This document shows, piece by piece, positions 1 to 7,120 of a DNA stretch of 17,287 nucleotides. The DNA comes from Bacteroidales bacterium (GTDB taxonomy: Bacteria > Bacteroidota > Bacteroidia > Bacteroidales > UBA7960): positions 1 through 17,287 of the forward strand of contig PWNO01000318.1 in assembly GCA_003557765.1 (NCBI GenBank), written 5' to 3'. The notes under the pieces were generated by a model. That model did no database searches and was not told the origin of the DNA. It saw nothing but the letters and a program-made list of their open reading frames with translations. A program made the position numbers and the translations under genes. The stretch's first letter is position 1; each line of letters begins with the position of its first letter.

Positions 1-1
1 C

Positions 2-1306
2 TCTGTGTCAGGGCAGGAGAAGGAAGCGGGTGAGTTTTTTGCGCAATATTGCCGCGACCAGGGGCTTCATGTGCATGTATTTACCGACGAGATAGACAGT
101 TATAATTTTGCAGCCTCGCTTTACCCGCTGGATCATGGCAAGCCCAACGTAGTGTTTATGACGCATATCGACGTGGTGCCGCCCGGAGAGCCTGAGGGGT
201 GGACTTACCCGGCCTTTTCCGGCAAGATCGCCGATGGCAAGGTCTGGGGCAGGGGAGCCATCGACAATAAAGCGATGGGTGTGATGCAGGTGTTTGCCAT
301 CAAGCAGTTCGTAGCGCTTGCCCGGGAGCAGGACTTGCCCTACAACGTGAGTCTGCTGGCCGTATCAGGGGAAGAGACCGGCGGTGACAAAGGGGCACGC
401 ATTATCACAGATCAGTTTCTCGATGAGCTGAATCCGGTAGTGGTGTATGGTGAAGGTGGAGCGGGCATCACCGGACTGATTGGTGCCGCGCCTGATAAGC
501 CGGTATTCGGTTTGGGTGTTACGCAAAAAAGACGGATGTTCCTTGAGATCACCTCGCAGGTGGAGGCATCCGGACATGGGTCGGTTCCCCGTGACCATTA
601 CTCGACCAGGGACCTTGTAAAAGCCACAAGCGCCTTGCTGGAGGCCAAGCCAAAGATTACGGTTTCTCCAACGGTAATTGAAGCGTTGGGTATGCTGGCC
701 GAGCACGAAAGGGGTATTATGAGAAGGGTGATGCAGCGCATTGACTTCTATGGACCGCTTTTTGGCCGGGTGATCAGAAGTGAACCCCTGATCGCCTCCA
801 TGTTGACCAACACCATCACGCTGACCAGTTTAACAAGTTCAGAAGGGGCCTACAACCAGATTCCATCCAGGGCAAGGGCGGTGTTTGACTGCCGACTTTT
901 GCCTGAAACCGATCAGGATGCATTTGTGGCGCATATCAAACGCATCGTGGCACCCTATAAGGTGGAGATCAATATTTTGGAAAGCAGCCCAGATTCTCCT
1001 GCCTATCCCCAGGGTCATTTTTATGATGCCATGCAAATGAGCCTGCACGCAGTGTTTGACAACGCCGTGGTAGTACCCTTCATGTTCGTGGCCATCAATG
1101 ATAACCGTTTTTTCCGTCGCCATGGGATTCCTGCTTATGGCCTGCTGCCGGCCATCATGTCCGATGAGCTGATGGAAACCATCCATTATTTTGATGAACG
1201 CTTTCCCATTGAGGCGCTGGATAAAGGGATAGAGGTATATGTCACCCTGATCACGCATCTTTTGGAAACTGAAATGCCCGACATGGAGATTACTTCCGGG
1301 CCCTGA
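2..1306 (+). CDS. M20-family metallopeptidase (carboxypeptidase S / PM20D1-like), 5' end cut off by window
   Basis: Di-zinc amidohydrolase/peptidase of clan MH, expected to cleave a C-terminal residue or an N-acyl amino acid. The visible 433 residues (numbered from a GTG at position 5) carry the M20 metal ligands in order: H54-x-D56 in THIDVVP, D87 in GRGAIDNK, the catalytic E123/E124 pair in SGEETGG, E150, and H394 in IHYFDER. The lid domain has the HGSVPRDH motif (191-198). The long segment between that motif and TNTITLTSLTSS (about 230-280) resembles the yeast carboxypeptidase S/PM20D1 branch rather than short DapE or ArgE proteins. The frame stays open to the left edge, so the true start is upstream and GTG at 5 is probably internal. 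No signal peptide can be judged. The GH3 gene follows 109 bp downstream on the same strand; no functional link is evident. Family assignment is firm; the substrate is unknown. Confidence 0.9.
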   Translation, partial: SVSGQEKEAGEFFAQYCRDQGLHVHVFTDEIDSYNFAASLYPLDHGKPNVVFMTHIDVVPPGEPEGWTYPAFSGKIADGKVWGRGAIDNKAMGVMQVFAIKQFVALAREQDLPYNVSLLAVSGEETGGDKGARIITDQFLDELNPVVVYGEGGAGITGLIGAAPDKPVFGLGVTQKRRMFLEITSQVEASGHGSVPRDHYSTRDLVKATSALLEAKPKITVSPTVIEALGMLAEHERGIMRRVMQRIDFYGPLFGRVIRSEPLIASMLTNTITLTSLTSSEGAYNQIPSRARAVFDCRLLPETDQDAFVAHIKRIVAPYKVEINILESSPDSPAYPQGHFYDAMQMSLHAVFDNAVVVPFMFVAINDNRFFRRHGIPAYGLLPAIMSDELMETIHYFDERFPIEALDKGIEVYVTLITHLLETEMPDMEITSGP

Positions 1307-1415
1307 TTTGCAAAACAATGTGTCTCAATCCTGGTTCTCCTTATAACAGGGAAACACATCCCTACAAGTCGTTGATTGTTTTATTGAATAATTCATACAA
1401 AAAATTTCCCGTTTT

Positions 1416-2915
1416 ATGCTTATATCTGCAGGAGCCAAACTGGTAGCCAAATTCAGCAAATCTCGTTTTGACCGGTGGTATCGTTATGCTGCCGGGTTAC
1501 AGGAAAAGATGTTTAACCAGTTGGTCGAAAAAGGTCGTCACACCGTTTTTGGTGCGGATCATGATTTTGATAACATTCGTACCCACAAAGACTTCAAAAA
1601 ACACGTTCCTGTGCGCGACTATGAAGCGTTCCGCCCTTATATCGATCAGATACTGAAAGGAGGTGATGACGTGCTCTGGCCCGGCCGGCCCATTTACTTT
1701 TCGAAGACATCGGGCACCACTTCCGGGGCCAAATACATTCCCATCACCAAAGACTCCATGCCCCACCATGTGCATTCTGCCCGGCATGCCCTGCTGATGT
1801 ATTTGCTGAAGACAGGGCGGACTGACTTTCTCCGTGGCCGGATGATCTTCATATCCGGGAGTCCGGAGTTGGATACGAGCGACGACATCCCCACCGGCAG
1901 GCTTTCCGGGATCTCGCACCGCCATGTGCCTGCATATTTGCGTAAACGCAGGTTACCATCCTATGATATTAATTGCATTGAAGATTGGGAAGAAAAGCTG
2001 GATGCCATCGTGGAGGAGTCTCTCAGTAAGAATATGAGTCTGATCAGCGGGATTCCGCCCTGGGTAGAGATGTATTTTGAGCGGCTGATTGCTGCTTCAG
2101 GAAAAAGTACCATCGCTGAGATCTTTCCCGGGTTCTCCCTCTTCGTATACGGCGGGGTGAACTTCCAGCCTTATGAAAAGAAGTTTTATGACCTGATCGG
2201 AAAGGAGGTCCCCTCGCTGGAGACCTTCCCTGCATCTGAGGGCTTCATCGGCTTCCAGGACGAATGGCCATCCCAGGGACTGTTGTTGATCCCGGATGCA
2301 GGCATTTTTTACGAGTTCATCCCGGCCGATCAGTTTTATGATGACGACCCACCGCGTCTTTCGCTCCAGGAGGTGGAGAAGGATGTCAACTACGTCGTGA
2401 TCATGAATACCAACGCCGGACTGTGGGGCTATAACATCGGCGACACGATACGTTTTGTGTCAACTGACCCCTATCGTTTTGTGTCTACAGGCAGACTGAG
2501 TCATTTCACCTCAGCCTTTGGTGAACACGTAATCGCAGAGGAAGCAGAGCAGGCCATTACAACAGCAGCTCAGCAGACTGGAGCATTGGTAACGGAATTT
2601 ACGCTGGCCCCGCTTGTACACAATCCGGAGGGGCTGCCCTGCCACCAGTGGTTTGTGGAGTTTAGCAAAGAGCCGGAAGACATGGTACGCTTTGCCAGCA
2701 TTCTCGATCAGCGCCTTCAGGAAAAAAACCCATATTACAAAGACCTGGTCTCCGGAAACATCCTTCAGCCAGCCATCGTGGAAAGCCTGCCGGATGGCAG
2801 CTTTACCCGTTACATGAAATCCATCGGCAAATTGGGCGGGCAAAACAAGGTGCCGCACCTTTCCAATGACCGGAAAATAGCAGACTGGCTCGAAGACAAT
2901 GTTTTGCGGGGATAG
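1416..2915 (+). CDS. GH3 auxin-responsive promoter family protein (acyl-adenylating enzyme)
   Basis: A 499-residue member of the GH3 family in the ANL (acyl-CoA synthetase/firefly luciferase) superfamily. Plant members adenylate jasmonate or indole-acetate and join it to an amino acid; for bacterial members I know of no established substrate. Visible family marks are the phosphate-binding loop SKTSGTTSGAK (96-106), VYGGVNFQPYE (244-254), the FPASEG motif (271-276, matching the family's YxASEG adenine/ribose motif), TNAGLWGYNIGDTIRF (332-347, matching the family's GLYRYRxGD) and the hinge region SAFGEHV (366-372) before the small C-terminal domain. Length fits the family. There is no signal peptide or membrane segment, so it should be cytosolic. 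ATG 1416 is the first start in frame; no TAnnTTTG promoter is visible in the 109-bp upstream gap. Fold assignment is firm; reaction partners are not predictable. Confidence 0.92.
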   Translation: MLISAGAKLVAKFSKSRFDRWYRYAAGLQEKMFNQLVEKGRHTVFGADHDFDNIRTHKDFKKHVPVRDYEAFRPYIDQILKGGDDVLWPGRPIYFSKTSGTTSGAKYIPITKDSMPHHVHSARHALLMYLLKTGRTDFLRGRMIFISGSPELDTSDDIPTGRLSGISHRHVPAYLRKRRLPSYDINCIEDWEEKLDAIVEESLSKNMSLISGIPPWVEMYFERLIAASGKSTIAEIFPGFSLFVYGGVNFQPYEKKFYDLIGKEVPSLETFPASEGFIGFQDEWPSQGLLLIPDAGIFYEFIPADQFYDDDPPRLSLQEVEKDVNYVVIMNTNAGLWGYNIGDTIRFVSTDPYRFVSTGRLSHFTSAFGEHVIAEEAEQAITTAAQQTGALVTEFTLAPLVHNPEGLPCHQWFVEFSKEPEDMVRFASILDQRLQEKNPYYKDLVSGNILQPAIVESLPDGSFTRYMKSIGKLGGQNKVPHLSNDRKIADWLEDNVLRG

Positions 2916-2930
2916 TGCGCGCCCACTTTG

Positions 2931-3008
2931 ACCCCTGACGAAAAGAGGGGTACTGTTAACACTGATTTATGACAAGACCAGGGGCAAATCCCAAGTGCCC
3001 CTGGCTGC
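2931..3008. terminator. Two hairpins in the convergent gap between GH3 and saccharopine dehydrogenase genes
   Basis: The 130-bp gap between convergent stops holds two perfect inverted repeats. The first is ACCCCT (2931-2936) with AGGGGT (2946-2951) and a 9-nt loop. The second is CCAGGGGCA (2978-2986) with TGCCCCTGG (2996-3004), also with a 9-nt loop, followed on the plus strand by CTGCTTTTG. The strong second stem looks like a shared transcription terminator, but the T-tract is short on the plus side and absent on the minus side. Use by the minus-strand gene is therefore less certain. Confidence 0.55.
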
Positions 3009-3045
3009 TTTTGATACAAAAGACTGACTAACCCCTTGGAGCAAA

Positions 3046-4386
3046 CTACTTGATTATTTCGCTTTCGGGAAGCCCAAATTGTTCATCCATCCTGATGTCC
3101 ATGGTTTCCAGGGCATCGAGAATGGGGTTGTAAATGCCCGGAATGACAGGGATATGCACCCCTTTTTCCGCTATCTCGCCGTTAAGCACCATTTCCACTC
3201 CCACTGCAGCCGGAAGGGCCACAGTCCGTGCAATGGCCGTGTCGGTCTCCTGGGTTCCGGAGTCCAGCATGGATGACTTGATCACTTCTTTTTTTCCATC
3301 CGGATAAGACGCCAGGAACACATGCTGCATGGCAACCATGTCGCGCTCCTTTTTTCCGAGCATCATTTTTTCTATCATCAGGTCCGATACGATCTCAAAA
3401 GGTGTATCCTGCCGGCGTCCCATGCGGGTATCTTCAAATAATCCGAGCCATTCCATTGCCTTCATGGCATGGGCATCTTCAGGTATGTTAAGATGGGCAG
3501 CCACTTTTCCCTTGATGTTGTCAGCATCCTCCTCATCCATCAGCAGGGCAACCATCTCAGCGTATGATTTACCGGTAAAATCATAGGTGTCGTTGGTGAT
3601 GAGCTTTAGCGCCTTCATGGCATCCATGCTTTCGCACCAGCCCGGGTAACGGAAAGTGCCCCGCATCATGGTTTTCGTTTCCGGAATGCCATACAGATCG
3701 ATATAAGGCATGCTGTCGCGATTGGGATAAATGTCTAACTTGCCCACCTTAGGAAAATCAATCTGCAATGGATTTTTGAAAAGGTCTTCGGTAGGAACAT
3801 ACACTTCCTTGCCATGGCGGAGGAAGCGGCCGTCGTTGTTGCCTGCCAGCACGACGCCCTTTGGACTCCAGCTGAATTTATAGCGGAAAGGATTGTCATC
3901 AGCAACTTCAGGTGCAGGCAAGGCTCCGCAAATGCTGTAAAACTCGTCAATCTTGCCCCCCTTGTCGTGCACATGATCTATGATGCGCATGGCCGACATG
4001 TGGTCAATACCCGGATCGAGCCCCAGTTCATTTAGTATGATGATTCCTGCATCTTTGGCCTCCTGGTCGAGTGCTTTCATTTCGGGCTTCACATAAGACG
4101 TGGTCACCATGTTTTTCCTATGCTTTATGCAATTCTTGGCCACCATAATGTGGTGTATCCAGGGGAGCAGGCTGACAGTAAGGTCATGTTCCAGGACCAT
4201 CTTGTCCAGCGTTTCTGTGTCATCCACGGTCCACTCAACGGCCGTGCCATTCTTATGCCCCGAAATCATCGCGTCTGCTTTTGACCTGGTTCGGCTCGCA
4301 ACGGTTACCAATACTTGCTTTTCCAGCAGGTAGGTCACGATGGGTTTGACGACCATTCCTGCACCCAGAATCAATACTTTCTTCAT
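3046..4386 (-). CDS. Saccharopine dehydrogenase (glutamate-forming), LYS9-like
   Basis: Second enzyme of the saccharopine pathway: oxidises saccharopine with NAD(P)+ to 2-aminoadipate semialdehyde and glutamate. The 446-residue protein starts with a Rossmann fold (KKVLILGAGMVVKPI, 2-16), then VSLLPWIHH (71-79), TTSYVKPEM (95-103) and the highly diagnostic NELGLDPGIDHM (119-130) of the LYS9 / AASS C-terminal half. Length matches yeast LYS9. It lies 74 bp downstream of the lysine-ketoglutarate reductase gene on the same strand with no promoter or terminator recognised between them, so the two are very likely co-transcribed. Pairing with the reductase points to lysine catabolism; Bacteroidota normally make lysine through diaminopimelate (family knowledge, not shown here). 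Cytosolic, with no signal peptide. The ATG at 4386 directly precedes the Rossmann strand and is a safe start. High confidence. Confidence 0.94.
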   Translation of the reverse strand: MKKVLILGAGMVVKPIVTYLLEKQVLVTVASRTRSKADAMISGHKNGTAVEWTVDDTETLDKMVLEHDLTVSLLPWIHHIMVAKNCIKHRKNMVTTSYVKPEMKALDQEAKDAGIIILNELGLDPGIDHMSAMRIIDHVHDKGGKIDEFYSICGALPAPEVADDNPFRYKFSWSPKGVVLAGNNDGRFLRHGKEVYVPTEDLFKNPLQIDFPKVGKLDIYPNRDSMPYIDLYGIPETKTMMRGTFRYPGWCESMDAMKALKLITNDTYDFTGKSYAEMVALLMDEEDADNIKGKVAAHLNIPEDAHAMKAMEWLGLFEDTRMGRRQDTPFEIVSDLMIEKMMLGKKERDMVAMQHVFLASYPDGKKEVIKSSMLDSGTQETDTAIARTVALPAAVGVEMVLNGEIAEKGVHIPVIPGIYNPILDALETMDIRMDEQFGLPESEIIK

Positions 4387-4460
4387 ATACTCAAATTTTT
4401 ATGGTTAAAACTTATGTGATGATGAATGAAAAATTTCAGGTATGTATGTTTCTTTCAGGA

Positions 4461-5771
4461 TTACAAATACTTGTCAATGTACTGGTAGTCCGGAGTAAGT
4501 TTTCCACGGTGCAGGATCAGCGCCCTTTTTATTGCAGGCGGGAGCTTGATATCCTCAAAACGCTGTGTGTAATCTGCTTCTGCAATGGGTTTTATGAAAG
4601 GGTACAAAGCATCAGCAAAAGCCATGGATGCATCCATTGGCAATTCGCTGGGCAGGATATCTACTGCCATTACAAGAATACCATGACCTTTAAAGCCCAT
4701 GGTGGGTTTATCTGTTTCCGGGTCATACACAAATACAGGATCTTCAATGGCAGTCCCTTTATGTGTGCATTCAATAGAGCCATCAGGATCGCAGGTAATA
4801 TCGCCAATGACGGTCAGCTTGGGTTTAGCTGCAGAATAGAGCTTCCTGAGATATTCTTTGGTAACAATACGCGGGTACCGGCTGTCCCAGTACATGCAAT
4901 TCATAAGAACTGTGAGGTGAGGGAGGTATTGTTCAAAGTTGTTTTCAAAATCCTGTGGACTGTTGTAATAGCTTTGAAGATCAAAAGGTTTTTCCTCCTT
5001 GTGGCGGGATATGTCTTCTTCCTTGAATATTACCTTATAAATAATATTTCCGGGGAGCATGGATCTGTTTTTCAGCTCCAGCAACTGTGCAGGCGTGATT
5101 TCTTTTGACGGCAAAAGGTTGGCGATTTCCTGGGCACCTATGGATACATTGCCATAACCGGTAAACCCTATGGTCAGGGGTTGCAGCTCTTCAGGAATGC
5201 CTTTTTCGGCAATTTGCCTGCCTACTTTTGAAACCGCTGCCTTTGCCTCCTGGAGAGAATGATAATGCTGTGCCTGTTTTATGCCAAGGAATGCATTTTC
5301 TTCGTGGCCATATTCCTTGAGTCGCTGTCCGAGGCTCCACAAAGAGTTGATCATACCCGCCAGTCCGGCATACTTCCCAAAAAAGATCAGGCGTTTGTTC
5401 TGGTCATCAACAATGCACTCATAATCAATCAAATTACACCCAAGGTCCATCATTTTCTGCAACATGGGCATGTTGTATGACTGCCCTTTGATTACGTGGC
5501 TGAAAAAGACATAGGTCTTGTCTTGCTCAAAGGCATTTTCAGGGATCTCCTTTACCCCAAAGATCACCGGACAGGCTTTCAGGGCCTTTTCTACCTGTGC
5601 ACCAGCTTCAATGTACTCCTTGTCGGTAAAAATCCTTTTTGGAGATGTTTCTGCAATTACCTCCAGGCCTTCTTCCCTTATCAGTTTGGCCGTATGATGC
5701 GGCGTGACAGGTGTGCGGCGCTCCATCTCATATTTATCTTCGTGGCGGATTCCAATGATCTTATTATGCAT
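4461..5771 (-). CDS. Lysine-ketoglutarate reductase (saccharopine-forming), stand-alone LKR
   Basis: First enzyme of the saccharopine route: condenses lysine with 2-oxoglutarate and reduces the adduct to saccharopine. The 436 residues match the N-terminal half of plant/animal bifunctional LKR/SDH (AASS). An AlaDH/PNT-type N-terminal domain opens with IGIRHEDKYEMERRTPVTPHH (6-26; note R9, E16, R18/R19, P21, H25). FFSHVIKGQSYNMPML (89-104) is the LKR counterpart of the FFSHTxKAQ motif. The dinucleotide-binding glycine motif is TIGFTGYGNVSIGAQEI (200-216). The saccharopine dehydrogenase half is encoded separately just downstream. The 5' region carries an 8-bp tandem array 27-102 bp before the ATG. 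A TATGTTTG element on the minus strand (5979-5972) could be the -7 box, giving a leader of about 195 nt that would contain the array. An alanine dehydrogenase is the main alternative, but the LKR motifs and the neighbour argue strongly against it. Confidence 0.92.
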   Translation of the reverse strand: MHNKIIGIRHEDKYEMERRTPVTPHHTAKLIREEGLEVIAETSPKRIFTDKEYIEAGAQVEKALKACPVIFGVKEIPENAFEQDKTYVFFSHVIKGQSYNMPMLQKMMDLGCNLIDYECIVDDQNKRLIFFGKYAGLAGMINSLWSLGQRLKEYGHEENAFLGIKQAQHYHSLQEAKAAVSKVGRQIAEKGIPEELQPLTIGFTGYGNVSIGAQEIANLLPSKEITPAQLLELKNRSMLPGNIIYKVIFKEEDISRHKEEKPFDLQSYYNSPQDFENNFEQYLPHLTVLMNCMYWDSRYPRIVTKEYLRKLYSAAKPKLTVIGDITCDPDGSIECTHKGTAIEDPVFVYDPETDKPTMGFKGHGILVMAVDILPSELPMDASMAFADALYPFIKPIAEADYTQRFEDIKLPPAIKRALILHRGKLTPDYQYIDKYL

Positions 5772-5798
5772 GTGTATAAAGGTTTAAAATGTTATAAC

Positions 5799-5873
5799 GA
5801 CAAAAGGACAAAAGGACAAAAAGACAAAAAGACAAAAAGACAAAGGGACAAAAGGTCAAAATGTCGTAACGTC
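5799..5873. repeat. 8-bp tandem array, GACAAAAG/GTCAAAAT type, upstream of the LKR gene
   Basis: Ten G[A/T]C trinucleotides occur at an exact 8-bp spacing (5799, 5807, 5815, 5823, 5831, 5839, 5847, 5855, 5863, 5871). The first eight units are near-identical: GACAAAAG twice, GACAAAAA three times, GACAAAGG, GACAAAAG and GTCAAAAT. A degenerate unit (GTCGTAAC) and a final GTC follow. The array lies just upstream of the minus-strand LKR start codon. It shares the exact 12-mer GGTCAAAATGTC with the array upstream of purC (5854-5865 and 7053-7064). Unit length and lack of spacers exclude a CRISPR array. Confidence 0.9.
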
Positions 5874-6046
5874 AGTTATCGTGCTAATGATCATCCATTT
5901 TTATATAAAAAACCATGCAATTTATGGATTTTTTTGCGTGCATATGGTTTGTGCCGGTTTTGGGTTGTGGGCAAACATACAAAAAAAAGTGAGGAAAAGA
6001 AGGAGAATCACAAAAGCTTTCTGTTAATTTCTTAACAACTAACAGC
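5874..6046. other. Intergenic region between LKR start and purC end: imperfect inverted repeat and possible promoter
   Basis: This AT-rich stretch has no convincing coding sequence. It holds an imperfect inverted repeat: AACCAT-GCA (5911-5919) pairs with TG-C-AT-ATGGTT (5939-5949) with a 2-nt bulge, around a loop containing a T7 run. On the minus strand, TATGTTTG (5979-5972) fits the Bacteroidota -7 consensus TAnnTTTG and could drive the LKR-saccharopine dehydrogenase pair. No TTG -33 element lies at the usual 17-23 nt, so this is tentative. I recognise no known riboswitch. Confidence 0.35.
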
Positions 6047-6076
6047 AAAAAAACCCCATCGGAAGGTCGGTGGGGC
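6047..6076 (-). terminator. Intrinsic terminator of purC
   Basis: Read on the minus strand, CCCCA and TGGGG (plus-strand positions 6075-6071 and 6058-6054) form a stem around a 12-nt region, followed directly by a run of seven T (6053-6047). It lies 12 bp beyond the purC stop codon. Hairpin plus T-tract in the right place is a standard rho-independent terminator. Confidence 0.8.
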
Positions 6077-6088
6077 TAAATTGACGAA

Positions 6089-7039
6089 TTAAAACCTTTG
6101 TTTTTCAAGAAAATTCAGGCAATTTGTTTCTATCCGTTTATATATTTCTTCGCTGGGGGTTTTGATGAACTTTTCCCCGGTGATTTTTTCAAACAATTCG
6201 ATGTAGCGATCCGAGACCTGGCGGACAAATGCTTCGGACATTTCCGGTACCTTCTGTCCTTCTTCACCAGTAAAGCCCTGTTCTATCAGCCATTCTCTTA
6301 CAAACTCTTTTGACAGCTGTTTCTGGCGTTCGCCTTTTGCCAGCCGCTCCTCGTAACCATCCAGGTAAAAGTACCTGGAAGAGTCGGGTGTGTGGATCTC
6401 ATCAATGAGATAGATCTTTCCACCTGCCTTACCAAACTCATACTTGGTGTCGACCAGGATCAGTCCTTTCTCTCTGGCCATTTCATTTCCGCGCTGATAT
6501 AATTCGCGCGTGTATTGTTCGATGGCGACGTAGTCTTCTTCGCTGACCAGGCCCTGGCGCAGAATTTCTTCCCTGGAGATGTCTTCGTCATGGCCCACTT
6601 CAGCTTTGGTGGTTGGGGTGATGAGGGGCTCCGGAAAGGCTTCATTTTCCTGCATGCCCTCTGGCATGGGTACACCGCAAAGGTTGCGCTTGCCTTTTTT
6701 ATACTCACGCCAGGCATGACCGCAAAGGTAACCCCGTATGACCATTTCCACCTTCAGGGGTTCGCAGTAGATGCCTGCAGTCACATTGGGGTCCGGCGTG
6801 TCGAGTTTCCAGTTGGGCACGATGTCGGCGGTTGCATCCAAAAATTTATTAGCGATCTGGTTGAGCACCTGGCCCTTGTAAGGAATACCCTCAGGCAACA
6901 CCACGTCAAAAGCCGAGATCCTGTCGGTGACCACCATGAGCATCAGCTCGTTATCAATCGTGTAAACATCCCGGATCTTGCCTTTGTAAAAGCGGGTCTG
7001 TCCAGGGAAATTAAATTTGGTTTCTTTTACTGTGTTCAT
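6089..7039 (-). CDS. purC: Phosphoribosylaminoimidazole-succinocarboxamide synthase (SAICAR synthetase)
   Basis: Purine biosynthesis: ATP-dependent joining of CAIR and aspartate to SAICAR in the cytosol. The 316-residue protein has all the classic blocks: YKGKIRDVY (18-26), VTDRISAFD (37-45), [17 protein letters not shown] (97-113), [12 protein letters not shown] (141-152), LVDTKYEFG (195-203) and [13 protein letters not shown] (211-223). It is the longer, ADE1-like form (about 300 residues) rather than the roughly 237-residue E. coli type. It lies 81 bp downstream of phoH on the same strand, so read-through from the phoH promoter is likely. The gap holds an 8-bp tandem array whose near end is about 15 bp before the purC ATG. 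An intrinsic terminator follows the stop codon. No other purine gene is in the window. Very high confidence. Confidence 0.97.
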   Translation of the reverse strand: MNTVKETKFNFPGQTRFYKGKIRDVYTIDNELMLMVVTDRISAFDVVLPEGIPYKGQVLNQIANKFLDATADIVPNWKLDTPDPNVTAGIYCEPLKVEMVIRGYLCGHAWREYKKGKRNLCGVPMPEGMQENEAFPEPLITPTTKAEVGHDEDISREEILRQGLVSEEDYVAIEQYTRELYQRGNEMAREKGLILVDTKYEFGKAGGKIYLIDEIHTPDSSRYFYLDGYEERLAKGERQKQLSKEFVREWLIEQGFTGEEGQKVPEMSEAFVRQVSDRYIELFEKITGEKFIKTPSEEIYKRIETNCLNFLEKQRF

Positions 7040-7053
7040 ATGCTTGAAATTTG

Positions 7054-7101
7054 GTCAAAATGTCAAAAAGTCGAAAGGTCAAAAGGTCAAAAGGTCTGTC
7101 G
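7054..7101. repeat. 8-bp tandem array, GTCAAAAG type, upstream of purC
   Basis: Five units in exact 8-bp phase: GTCAAAAT, GTCAAAAA, GTCGAAAG, GTCAAAAG, GTCAAAAG. A decayed unit GTCTGTCG follows. The array fills much of the 81-bp phoH-purC gap and lies immediately upstream of the purC start. Phase, unit length and an exact 12-mer tie it to the array upstream of the LKR gene, and the orientation relative to the downstream gene is the same. Confidence 0.88.
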
Positions 7102-7120
7102 GTGCTTAAAACCACACCTA

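Noticed and set aside
4401..5108. Plus-strand open frame of about 235 residues inside the LKR gene
   Set aside because: Antisense to a protein with unmistakable LKR motifs; Cys/Phe-rich composition is typical of a shadow frame.
5799..5873. CRISPR array
   Set aside because: Unit is 8 bp with no spacers and no cas genes nearby; it is a simple tandem repeat.
5772..6046. Lysine riboswitch upstream of the lysine-degradation genes
   Set aside because: I see no match to the conserved junction sequences of the lysine riboswitch; most of the near-gene region is the 8-bp array.
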